Positions 7,016 through 14,574 of a stretch of 26,841 nucleotides of DNA are shown piece after piece; position 1 is the first letter of the stretch; each line of letters starts with the position of its first letter. This stretch comes from an uncultured Campylobacter sp. (GTDB lineage Bacteria > Campylobacterota > Campylobacteria > Campylobacterales > Campylobacteraceae). The position numbers and the translations under genes are program-made. Below the pieces are notes generated by a model. That model was not told where the DNA came from. It ran no database searches and saw only the letters and a list, made by a program, of their open reading frames with translations. The stretch covers positions 1-26,841 of the forward strand of contig NZ_CALKTC010000048.1 of NCBI RefSeq assembly GCF_937996225.1. Reading direction: 5' to 3'.

Positions 7016-8806
7016 CTTTTCTTTCGCGTTTAGACCCATCAGGGCAAACGCCGTGCGGATACTAAGCGCCACGAGCGCGAACAGCTTGAGCTTCGCATCC
7101 TCGTTCTCGCTGCCTACGACGCGGTTTTCGTTGTAGTATTTGTGAAAGTCCGCCGCGAGCGCCTTTAGGAAATCGGGCAGCTTCTGCAAGCCGCGAGAGT
7201 TAAAGGCGTCGTTTAAAATTTCATTCAAGCCAAGCGCCGCAAAAGCTAGGCCGAGCCCCGCTTCATCCAGCGTGCAGAAGTCCGCGCCCAAGACGTCCGC
7301 CTCGCGCTTGCCCGCTTTGGTAAAAATTTGATTGACCCGCGCGTGAGCATAGTTGATGTAGAAGATCGGATTGCTGCTGTCCTCGCGCGCGAGCTCGTCC
7401 ACGTCGAACTCAAGCGGCGTCTCACCCTTTTTGCTGATGAAGATAAATCGCATCGCGTCCCTACCGATCGCGGCGAGCACATCGCTCATCAAGATCGCAT
7501 TGCCCGCGCGCTTGCTCATCTTGTAGGTCTGCCCGTCTTTGAGCAAATTTACCATCTGCATCAGGATGATCTCGAGCCTGCTTTCGTCATAGCCTAGAAA
7601 ATGCACGGCGGCCTTGAGGCGCGCGATGTAGCCGTGATGATCGGCACCCCAGATGTTGATGCAGCGCTCATATCCGCGCTCAAATTTGTTGTTGTGATAG
7701 ACGATGTCGCCCGCGAGATAGGTCGGGCGCGCATCCTCGCGGATGACGACGCGATCTTTTTCATCGCCGAGCTGCGATGAGCGGATCCAAATTTTACCCT
7801 CCGCCTCATACATCTTGCCGCTGCGCTCAAGCTTCTTAATCGTAGGCTCAAGCTCGCCGTAGAGGCTCTTTTCGCTAGCCCAGTTTTGGATGTGAATACC
7901 CGCGTCTGCGAGATCTTTTTGGATGATCTTTAGCACTTCGTCCTTAGCAAACTCCGCAAGGATCAAAACGCGCGATTCGTCGCGGAAAATTTCATCGCCA
8001 AATTCGGCGCGCGCAAGAGGGATGATCTCGTCGATATACTCGCCGCGATAGTATTTCTCGGGGTAGCTCACGTCCTCGCCTGCGAGCTCGCGCGCACGAA
8101 GCGCGATCGAAGTGCCCAAAAGCTCGATCTGATTGCCCGCGTCGTTGATGTAGTACTCGGTATCGACGCGGTGCCCCAAATAGCCTCCGATGCGTGCGAA
8201 CGTATCGCCGTAAACGGCGCCGCGCACATGCCCGATATGAAGCGGACCGGTCGGATTGGCACTGATGTATTCAAGCAAAATTTTTTGCGGCATAGCGGTA
8301 GAATTCTGCGACTCATCGCAATTTGATGCTGCGATGGAATTTGACGCCTCTGCAGAATTCTGCGAAATAAAATTTTGCCTAGTGGCGGAATTTTGCGATT
8401 TGGCGGTGTCATTGCCGCTCGCAGCTAGATTTGCAGCGGAGCCTTTGCTAGCAGGCTCACTCGCACAAATCTTTTCCGAAGCCGGTAAAATTCCGTCTCC
8501 GAGCTTCGCGTCGTTTTTCGCAAAATCACCGCCCAAGCTAAGAGCATTTTTAGCAAGAGCGCCCAACACGGCAGGCTTTAGGTGAAAATTTAGATAGCCG
8601 TTCACCGCCGTAGCGCTTAGAATTTCGCTATCTTTAAATTTAGCCGCAAGCTCCTCGGCGATGAGCTTAGGCGCCTTTCGCAGCTCTTTAGCCAGCGCAA
8701 AAGCCTCAGGCGAGGCGTAATGGGCTAAGCTTTTATCTTTGTGTTTTTCTAAAACGACTTCGCGAGATAAAATTTTAAAAATTTCGTTTAAGACTAAATT
8801 TTTCAA
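7010..8806 (-). CDS. argS: Arginyl-tRNA synthetase with a low-complexity insertion
   Basis: Class I arginine-tRNA ligase, charging tRNA-Arg in the cytoplasm. The N-terminal Add-1 domain occupies residues 1-98. The catalytic signatures follow: GPLHIGH at 187-193 and KMSKR at 429-433. A C-terminal anticodon-binding helical domain contains FYINYAHARVNQIF. The protein has 598 residues, about 65-70 more than the ~530 expected of Campylobacter ArgS. The excess is a Ser/Ala/Asn-rich segment at about 100-174, just before the catalytic core. The start is TTG 8806: the residues that follow (KNLVLNEIFKIL) match the usual ArgS N-terminus. An AAGG lies 10 bases upstream, next to the tatA stop (5-base gap), suggesting translational coupling. 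It is the last gene of the rpsB-argS operon. Confidence 0.95.
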   Translation of the reverse strand: MKNLVLNEIFKILSREVVLEKHKDKSLAHYASPEAFALAKELRKAPKLIAEELAAKFKDSEILSATAVNGYLNFHLKPAVLGALAKNALSLGGDFAKNDAKLGDGILPASEKICASEPASKGSAANLAASGNDTAKSQNSATRQNFISQNSAEASNSIAASNCDESQNSTAMPQKILLEYISANPTGPLHIGHVRGAVYGDTFARIGGYLGHRVDTEYYINDAGNQIELLGTSIALRARELAGEDVSYPEKYYRGEYIDEIIPLARAEFGDEIFRDESRVLILAEFAKDEVLKIIQKDLADAGIHIQNWASEKSLYGELEPTIKKLERSGKMYEAEGKIWIRSSQLGDEKDRVVIREDARPTYLAGDIVYHNNKFERGYERCINIWGADHHGYIARLKAAVHFLGYDESRLEIILMQMVNLLKDGQTYKMSKRAGNAILMSDVLAAIGRDAMRFIFISKKGETPLEFDVDELAREDSSNPIFYINYAHARVNQIFTKAGKREADVLGADFCTLDEAGLGLAFAALGLNEILNDAFNSRGLQKLPDFLKALAADFHKYYNENRVVGSENEDAKLKLFALVALSIRTAFALMGLNAKEKM

Positions 8807-8811
8807 ATCCT

Positions 8812-9021
8812 TTACGCCTTTTTATTATCGCTAATTTCGGCGTCTTTAATCTCTTCCTCGGCCTTTTTCTCGACCTTTTCAGGCGTGTCGTCCTCCATCT
8901 CTTTTTTGAAGGTCTTAATGCCCTTACCTACGCCCTTTGCGAGCTCCGGGATCTTTTTAGCTCCGAAAAGCAACACGATGATCGCCAAAATAATTAGCAG
9001 TTGTTGAACGCTTACGCCCAT
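8812..9021 (-). CDS. tatA: Twin-arginine translocase subunit TatA/E
   Basis: A 69-residue TatA-type protein that forms the translocation assembly of the Tat pathway for folded, mostly cofactor-bearing, proteins. A single membrane helix spans about residues 6-19 (VQQLLIILAIIVLLF). The hinge FGAKKIPELAKG and an amphipathic helix to about 42 follow, then a highly charged Glu/Lys tail. The start ATG 9021 has AAAGGAG upstream. It sits 10 bases after gmk and 5 bases before argS, in the order known from C. jejuni (gmk-tatA-argS). Confidence 0.93.
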   Translation of the reverse strand: MGVSVQQLLIILAIIVLLFGAKKIPELAKGVGKGIKTFKKEMEDDTPEKVEKKAEEEIKDAEISDNKKA

Positions 9022-9031
9022 TTTTTCTCCT

Positions 9032-9646
9032 TTAAATTTTCCAAATTTCGATTAGTTTGTTTATGTCACGGCCTGCGGTCTCAAGCCTGATCGCCTTGTA
9101 GATCGATCTGAAATTTTCATACGCCTGCTCCAAGCGGTCGTTGATTATCAAATAATCGTATTCGCCCAGGCGCTTCATCTCCTCTTGCGCGTTTTGCAGG
9201 CGTAAAGCAATATCGGCGGGATCATTATCACCGCGAGCGCGTAACCTATCTCTAAGCTCCGACAAGCTCGGCGTAGTAATAAACACACTAGTAAGTTCGC
9301 TTTTAGGCACTTTGCTACGCACGATCTCATATCCTTGCACATCGATGTCAAAAATCACGATCTTACCCCGCTCAAGCTCGCTCGTAACGGCTTTTAGCGA
9401 AGTACCGTAGTATTTGCCATGAACTAACGCCCACTCTAAAAACTCTCCGCGCTCGATGCCTGCGCAAAACTCGCTCTCGCTTATGAAATGATAATTTACG
9501 CCGTCCGCTTCGCCCGCACGTATTTCGCGCGTCGTAGAGGAGATCGAGAAGTATATCTGCTCGCCAAATTCTGCGATAAGACGCTTTATGAGCGTGCTTT
9601 TGCCGCTACCGCTTGGACCGGAAACGAGCAAAATTTTGCCTTTCAC
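9032..9646 (-). CDS. gmk: Guanylate kinase
   Basis: Phosphorylates GMP to GDP with ATP in purine nucleotide metabolism. The 204-residue length is normal. The P-loop GPSGSGKST is at residues 10-18, followed by the GMP-binding SISSTTREIRAGEADGVNYHF region (about 35-54) and FLEWALVHGKYYG. FDIDVQG (about 98-104) and the lid RLRARG follow. The start is GTG 9646, which overlaps the stop of the upstream acidic-protein gene by one base (TAGTG). A GGAG site lies seven bases upstream of it. Tight coupling to the upstream gene and to tatA downstream indicates one transcript. Confidence 0.95.
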   Translation of the reverse strand: MKGKILLVSGPSGSGKSTLIKRLIAEFGEQIYFSISSTTREIRAGEADGVNYHFISESEFCAGIERGEFLEWALVHGKYYGTSLKAVTSELERGKIVIFDIDVQGYEIVRSKVPKSELTSVFITTPSLSELRDRLRARGDNDPADIALRLQNAQEEMKRLGEYDYLIINDRLEQAYENFRSIYKAIRLETAGRDINKLIEIWKI

Positions 9647-11718
9647 TATCTATCTCCAAACGATATATCTATATTGATCTTAAAGTCCTTCAGCGCGTCT
9701 TTAGCGTCCTTGCTGCCTGCAAATTTCTCGATCGTGTTTGCGATGCCCGCTTCTAGATCATCGCGCAGTTTGGTTTTCAGCTCCTCAGCGCTCGGTTTTT
9801 TGCTATGCTCGTTGCGCAGCGGCTCACTTTTAGAGCTAGGCTCTAACTCGCTTGCCATAAGGCTGGCAAACTCCGCCGCAGCCGAAGCAGCAAGCTCATT
9901 CGGCATAGCTTGTGCGCCAAATTTCATCTCATTTACCTGCTCGGACGCACCAAATTTATGCGCTTTAAATTCGGTGCGCTCCGAAGGCTTTGAAGCATTA
10001 AATTTTATCTGCTGCGCGGCGCTCTTTGCGAGCTTGTCGGATTTAAATTGCTCGCTATCAGCGGAGCTTGCGGCAAACGAGTTTGCGAAATCGCCCTCCA
10101 TAGCGCGCAAAAATCCGTCCGCAAACCCGCCGGCAACGCTATTGGCTTGCTCGCTTTGCTTCGGTAAATCTGAGGCATCTAATATGTGCGGCAAGTTTAG
10201 CTCCGAAAAATTTGGCGCAGGAGTGGAATTTGTAGTCCCGGTATTGCTAGAATTTGCAGAAGCTGCGAAATTTGCGCCAATTGAATTCCATGCTTCATTA
10301 TGAGCAGACATAGGCGTATTCTGTGCAAGTCCGCCAGTAAATTCCATACTTTGAAACGGAACGGCGTTATAAAGATTTTCGCGAGGTATATCGCCCGCAC
10401 CCGCTAACGCAATCGGCGTATCTGAAGCGACCTCGTATTGAGACGAAATTTGCGTTTTTTGAAAATCCGTAGCCGCTTTATTTTTATCATGCGCAGATTT
10501 TTTATCCTCTTTTTCATCGGAAGCAAATGCAGCCGCGGCGAAATTATCATATCCGCCAAACTCCTCCACGGGCATGCCAGCACTATCAAAAAGCCTGGAA
10601 AAATCCATATCAAATCCACTGTTAACAGACGCGCCAGCTGCATCTTGCACTACTTGCGAAGCAGATTTTTTTTCATCTGTTTTATAGGCAAATGAGCCGT
10701 CTGACTCATGCTGTTTAAGCGTAACGTCCGCAGAGTCTTTCGCTTCCTCTAGATTAGGCGCAGCGTCTACCCTTTTTTCAACAGCAGCTTCATTAGAGCT
10801 GCCAGCTCTTTGCGGCTCGTCTTGCTGCGCAAGCGGTAGAGTTTCGCTTGCCCGTGTGGCAGGAATTTCATCTTCTGTCTGCGATTTATCCGTTTTGGAA
10901 TTCTTGGGATTTTCATCATCTAGCGCCGCTAGAGCTATCGGAGCGTCATCCTTTGCGAGCGAAATTTCATCTTGAGGCGCGTGATTACTTTCGGTGGGTT
11001 CGCTTGTGCCGATACTATTTAGCGGCACATCCTCAGGGATATCGCTAGCAGCTAAGTTTAGAGGCATATCGTCTGCGATATTATCCGCAATTTTTTCTGC
11101 GACGGCGTTAAGCGGCGTATCATCGGCGATGGTGTCCGCAAGAGCCGCTTCATCTGCAAGCTGCGAGAGCGGAATATCATCTGCGATCTCGTCCGTGCGC
11201 GGCATATCACCTACCAACTGCGAAAGCGGCACATCATCTGCAATCTCGGGCGCTATATCGTTTGCCAGCTGCGAAAGCGGTATATCTTTGCCAGAGTCAT
11301 AAAAGCTATCCACAAGCTCTTCAAAATTACTGCCAGAAGTGGAATTTGCCTGGTCAATCGCATCGATCTCTTTCATCACAGAGCTTGCGTCGGCAAATTC
11401 TTTCGCCATTTTTTCTTTCGCCTGCACACTCATATTTTGAACCGAAAACTCGCTGATAAACGTGATGAGCTCAAGCGGCGAAAAAGGCTTAGTAAGGGTG
11501 TATCGCGCTCCTGGTACTGAGACATTTTTAGGCGTCAGAAATAGCGTCTTATTAAGATCAAATTTTGAAATATCATCGCCATCTTCATAATTTTTTATCG
11601 TCAAATCATATTCACTCTCGTCTGCACTATATGCTACCAGATCCGCACCGATGCGCTCGCAGCAAATATTTACGACACTTGCAACCTGCTCATTGTGATT
11701 GTCAAGTAGAATTTTCAT
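9646..11718 (-). CDS. Highly acidic repeat protein with an N-terminal receiver-like domain
   Basis: A 690-residue acidic protein, positional counterpart of C. jejuni Cj1178c (highly acidic protein). Residues 1-92 read like a degenerate response-regulator receiver: MKILLDNH first strand, LTLTP-type middle strand (LFLTPKNVSV), and YTLTKPFSPLELITFI holding the conserved K-P-F near the end. The acidic pocket and phospho-Asp are not clearly preserved. Residues ~140-250 contain six repeats of D-x-P-L-[SN] type (DIPLSQL, DVPLSQL, DIPLSQL, DTPLNAV, DMPLNLA, DVPLNSI). A long low-complexity Ala/Ser/Asp/Glu linker follows, with Asn-Ser-rich patches around 455-500. A conserved-looking helical C-terminus (LRDDLEAGIANTIEKF) ends the protein. 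ATG 11718 has AAAAGG upstream. Function unknown. Confidence 0.7.
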   Translation of the reverse strand: MKILLDNHNEQVASVVNICCERIGADLVAYSADESEYDLTIKNYEDGDDISKFDLNKTLFLTPKNVSVPGARYTLTKPFSPLELITFISEFSVQNMSVQAKEKMAKEFADASSVMKEIDAIDQANSTSGSNFEELVDSFYDSGKDIPLSQLANDIAPEIADDVPLSQLVGDMPRTDEIADDIPLSQLADEAALADTIADDTPLNAVAEKIADNIADDMPLNLAASDIPEDVPLNSIGTSEPTESNHAPQDEISLAKDDAPIALAALDDENPKNSKTDKSQTEDEIPATRASETLPLAQQDEPQRAGSSNEAAVEKRVDAAPNLEEAKDSADVTLKQHESDGSFAYKTDEKKSASQVVQDAAGASVNSGFDMDFSRLFDSAGMPVEEFGGYDNFAAAAFASDEKEDKKSAHDKNKAATDFQKTQISSQYEVASDTPIALAGAGDIPRENLYNAVPFQSMEFTGGLAQNTPMSAHNEAWNSIGANFAASANSSNTGTTNSTPAPNFSELNLPHILDASDLPKQSEQANSVAGGFADGFLRAMEGDFANSFAASSADSEQFKSDKLAKSAAQQIKFNASKPSERTEFKAHKFGASEQVNEMKFGAQAMPNELAASAAAEFASLMASELEPSSKSEPLRNEHSKKPSAEELKTKLRDDLEAGIANTIEKFAGSKDAKDALKDFKINIDISFGDR

Positions 11719-11746
11719 TTATGACCTTTTAGAAAGAATTTAAGCT

Positions 11747-11752
11747 ATTGTA
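11747..11752 (-). promoter_or_regulatory. Possible -10 box for the acidic-protein gene
   Basis: TACAAT on the minus strand, 28 bases before the ATG at 11718, in the 57-base spacer where fliR would be expected. There is no -35, so this is weak support for an internal operon promoter. Confidence 0.3.
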
Positions 11753-11775
11753 AGATATTTTTGGTTATTAATTGC

Positions 11776-12417
11776 TTATATTTGCGCTAAATTTCGGTTA
11801 TTTAGGCGATAAACTTTGCAGCATTTCTGCGCTAAATTCTCATCGTGGGTCACGAGCACGAGCGCGCCACGACTGGATTTTACGTAATCAAAAATCACGC
11901 CCATGACCTCGTTTGCGGTATCTTTATCTAAATTTCCGGTCGGCTCGTCGGCAAAGATTATGCGCGGCTTTTTGCAAAGTATACGGGCGATACTCACGCG
12001 CTGCTGCTGTCCGCCGCTAAGCTCGCCCACGCCTTGCTTTAAAGTATGTTCGATCTGAAGCTTTTTTAAAATTTCATCATCTATCGCGTTATTCGTAAGT
12101 TTAGCAGCTAGTTCGATATTTTCGCCAGAGGAGAAGCCCTTAAAAAGGTAGTGAGATTGAAATATTATGCCAAAGTCGTTACGGCGGATTTTAAGTCTCT
12201 CATCGGAGCTTAACTCGTAAATACTGCGCCCCCCGTAGATCACTTCGCCAGAGTTCGGCTTTAAAAGAGTACATAAAATATGAAGCAGGGTCGATTTGCC
12301 GCAGCCGCTAACGCCCAAAATGGCGATGCTCTCGCTCTCTTGGACACTTAAGCTTACATTTTCAAAGAGCGTATAATCATACGCGTGAGTAAGATTTACG
12401 CCCTTTAGAAGTTCCAT
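11776..12417 (-). CDS. ABC transporter ATP-binding protein (LolD/FtsE/MacB-like class)
   Basis: A 213-residue stand-alone ABC ATPase. Walker A GVSGCGKST is at residues 35-43, the Q-loop Gln at 87 (IIFQSHYLF), signature LSGGQ at 133-137, Walker B IIFADE at 153-158, D-loop GNLD and the switch His at 191. The short length and the FADEPTGNLD wording place it with the LolD/FtsE/MacB group, which partners FtsX-fold permeases and acts mechanically across the envelope. No permease lies beside it. The gene is the positional match of C. jejuni Cj1180c. It starts at ATG 12417, 2 bases after the tsf stop, so it is translated from the rpsB-tsf transcript. The substrate is unknown. Confidence 0.85.
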   Translation of the reverse strand: MELLKGVNLTHAYDYTLFENVSLSVQESESIAILGVSGCGKSTLLHILCTLLKPNSGEVIYGGRSIYELSSDERLKIRRNDFGIIFQSHYLFKGFSSGENIELAAKLTNNAIDDEILKKLQIEHTLKQGVGELSGGQQQRVSIARILCKKPRIIFADEPTGNLDKDTANEVMGVIFDYVKSSRGALVLVTHDENLAQKCCKVYRLNNRNLAQI

Positions 12418-12419
12418 AT

Positions 12420-13484
12420 TTAGCCGATTTGAGCCGCTACTTCAGCAGCGAAGTCTTCGCTCTTTTTCTCTAGGCCTTCGCCCACTTCGAAGCGGATGTA
12501 TTTTACGATCTCGATTTTGCCACCTAGTTTTTTAGCTTCTTCCTCGATAACCTGCTCGACGGTTTTCTTATCGTCCATTACGTAAAATTGCCCTAGCAGC
12601 GTGAGGCGCTGATCGATCTGGGTATTATCGGCGATGAAGCGATCGATCTGACCCGGCAAAATTTTATCCCAAATTTTTTCAGGTTTATTTTGCTTGCGAA
12701 GCTCATCTTTTAGAACTTCGATCTCTTTGGCTAAAATTTCGTCCGTTAGATGCGCACGCGAGCCAAATTGCGGGATCTTATGAAGCGGTTTGCCCAAGCG
12801 CACAAACTCCTCATTTTCCTTCTCAAACTCGCCTTTAAGAGCTAAAAATTCTTTTTCAATAAAATCGGGATCAAGCTCTTTATAGCTGATAACCTGCGGT
12901 TTCATAGCAGCTGCGTGCATGCAGAGATTTTTTATAAGCTCCTTCGCACCCTCTGCAGTCCGCTCACTGTCGCAAGCTGCGGCGATGATGACGCCTACGC
13001 GACCGTTTGAGTGTAGGTAGCCGTTTACCACGCCGTTTGCGCCCGCCTTAATCGTTTCAAATCTTCTAACGACCAAATTTTCGCCAATCGTAGCGATCTG
13101 ACTCTTTAGATGCTCGTCAAATTTAACGCCGTCAATGATGCTGGAATTTAGCTCATCAATGCTGCTAATGCCTTTACTTTGGATATGTAGAGTGGTATTT
13201 TTAACTAAATTTATAAAATTTTGATTTTTAGCTACGAAGTCGGTTTCGGAATTTATCTCGCTTATGGTGGCGATTTTGTGATCCGCGCCCACTTCGACGC
13301 TCACTAGGCCCTCGCTAGCTAGGCGGTCGGCTTTTTTAGCAGCCTTTCCGAGACCCTTTTCGCGAAGCAGATCGACGGCTTTATCCATATCGCCGTCTGT
13401 TTCAACTAAAGCCTTCTTGCAGTCCATCATCCCCGCTCCGGTGCTTTCGCGGAGCTCTTTTACCATTTGCGCGCTGATTTCCAT
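12420..13484 (-). CDS. tsf: Elongation factor Ts
   Basis: The guanine-nucleotide exchange factor that regenerates EF-Tu-GTP. The N-terminal UBA-like domain (VKELRESTGAGMMDCKKAL, residues 8-26) is followed by the diagnostic TDFVA at 81-85 that inserts into EF-Tu, and by HAAAMKPQ in the core. The protein has 354 residues, in line with the long epsilonproteobacterial form. ATG 13484 overlaps the rpsB stop by one base (TAATG), giving translational coupling of the two ribosome-cycle proteins. Confidence 0.96.
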   Translation of the reverse strand: MEISAQMVKELRESTGAGMMDCKKALVETDGDMDKAVDLLREKGLGKAAKKADRLASEGLVSVEVGADHKIATISEINSETDFVAKNQNFINLVKNTTLHIQSKGISSIDELNSSIIDGVKFDEHLKSQIATIGENLVVRRFETIKAGANGVVNGYLHSNGRVGVIIAAACDSERTAEGAKELIKNLCMHAAAMKPQVISYKELDPDFIEKEFLALKGEFEKENEEFVRLGKPLHKIPQFGSRAHLTDEILAKEIEVLKDELRKQNKPEKIWDKILPGQIDRFIADNTQIDQRLTLLGQFYVMDDKKTVEQVIEEEAKKLGGKIEIVKYIRFEVGEGLEKKSEDFAAEVAAQIG

Positions 13485-14281
13485 TACTCTTCGTCCTCGC
13501 TTACGTCAAAATCCTCTTCGCTCATCGCCTCGGCTACGACTTCTTCTTTCTCCTCGTCGCTGACGGCTTCGCTCTGCTCGACATCCTCGCTTGCGTCTTG
13601 ATCGCGAAGCGCCTTACCCTCGTTGATCGCTTCTGCCATCTCTTGGCAGAAAAGCTGAACCGAGCGGATCGCATCGTCGTTACCAGGTATTGGGAAATCG
13701 ACTACGTCCGGATCGCAGTTCGTATCCAAAGGCGCGATAACCGGCATTTTTAGGCGATTAGCTTCCGCTACGGCGATCTTTTCTTTTACAACGTCGATGA
13801 CGAAGATCATATCCGGTAAGCCCTTCATATTGCGAATGCCGCCTAGATAAAGCTCAAGCTTCTCTTTTTTGCGGCGAAGCATTAGCGCCTCTTTTTTGGT
13901 TAGTAAATTTATAGAGCCGTCCTCTTCCATAGTCTCGATTACTTCGAGCTTGCGGATAGATTGCTTGATGGTAGAAAAATTCGTTAGCATGCCGCCTAGC
14001 CATCTGTGGCTCACATAAGGCATGCCGCATTTTTCGGCGTACTCTTTTAACGTCGCGCCGGCTTGCTTTTTGGTGCCTACGAAAAGTATCGTCTTGCCCT
14101 CGGCAGCCGCGTCGCGTACGATATTATAAGTGTAGCGGAAGTAGCGGATAGTTTTTTGTAGATCTATGATATAGATACCTTTTCTCTCGCCGAAAATGAA
14201 TTTTTTCATCTTCGGATTCCATCTGCGTGTTTGGTGTCCAAAATGAACGCCGCACTCTAGCAAATCTCTCATTGTTACCAT
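13484..14281 (-). CDS. rpsB: Small ribosomal subunit protein uS2
   Basis: The 30S subunit protein S2. The family signature MRDLLECGVHFGHQTRRWNPKMKKFIF lies at residues 4-30. The P-loop-like FVGTKKQA and HRWLGGMLTNF segments follow, then PVIAPLDTNCDPDVVDFPIPGNDDAIRS. The 265 residues include a 35-40 residue acidic tail after about residue 226 (many Glu/Asp). ATG 14281 is preceded by AAGGAG. It is the first gene of the long minus-strand operon and has a ~110-base leader with possible regulatory structure. Confidence 0.96.
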   Translation of the reverse strand: MVTMRDLLECGVHFGHQTRRWNPKMKKFIFGERKGIYIIDLQKTIRYFRYTYNIVRDAAAEGKTILFVGTKKQAGATLKEYAEKCGMPYVSHRWLGGMLTNFSTIKQSIRKLEVIETMEEDGSINLLTKKEALMLRRKKEKLELYLGGIRNMKGLPDMIFVIDVVKEKIAVAEANRLKMPVIAPLDTNCDPDVVDFPIPGNDDAIRSVQLFCQEMAEAINEGKALRDQDASEDVEQSEAVSDEEKEEVVAEAMSEEDFDVSEDEE

Positions 14282-14391
14282 GAGTTTTCTCCTTGTGGGT
14301 TGCCCCGAAATTTAGGTTTCTCCTCCACACCCATTAACATCTGCTTTTGACAAACGCAACCAAATTTTAGGATTGGTGTGTGTGAATTGAA
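14282..14391 (-). promoter_or_regulatory. rpsB 5' leader with pseudoknot-type pairings and possible leader ORF
   Basis: Between the predicted transcription start (~14391) and the rpsB ATG, two complementarities interlock. ACC-type CACACACACC (14384-14375) can pair with GGGTGTGG (14332-14325), and GGTTGC (14361-14356) with GCAACC (14303-14298). The order A-B-A'-B' is that of a pseudoknot. A 19-codon frame (ATG 14334 to TAA 14275) overlaps the rpsB start but lacks a strong ribosome site. Autoregulation by S2 is known in other bacteria; here it is inference. Confidence 0.4.
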
Positions 14392-14395
14392 GCTG

Positions 14396-14443
14396 GGATT
14401 ATATTTAAAAATAGCTAAATTAAAGCTAAATTTAATATAATCC
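14396..14443 (-). promoter_or_regulatory. rpsB promoter inside a near-palindromic AT-rich block
   Basis: TATAAT on the minus strand at 14403-14398 is the likely -10 of the rpsB operon. The whole 48-bp block is almost symmetrical: GGATTATATTTAAA (14396-14409) mirrors TTTAATATAATCC (14431-14443). A TATAAT on the plus strand (14436-14441) could therefore fire the opposite way, towards the 3' end of iadA. Confidence 0.55.
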
Positions 14444-14574
14444 AGACCCCTGCGCGGTTAAATTTTGTGCCGTAAAGATGAGGCGACTACAAGTGGCGCG
14501 AGCAAGATTATTTGTTAAATTTAGCGAGCGCAAGCCGCTCTCATAAATTTAAAAAGCGGCATCTGCTTTAAATT

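Noticed and set aside
9488..10303. 271-codon plus-strand frame antisense to gmk and the acidic protein
   Set aside because: Its Ser/Ala/Leu-rich composition is the mirror of the Ala/Ser/Glu-rich gene on the other strand. It has no ribosome site and no family resemblance, and it overlaps two well-supported genes.
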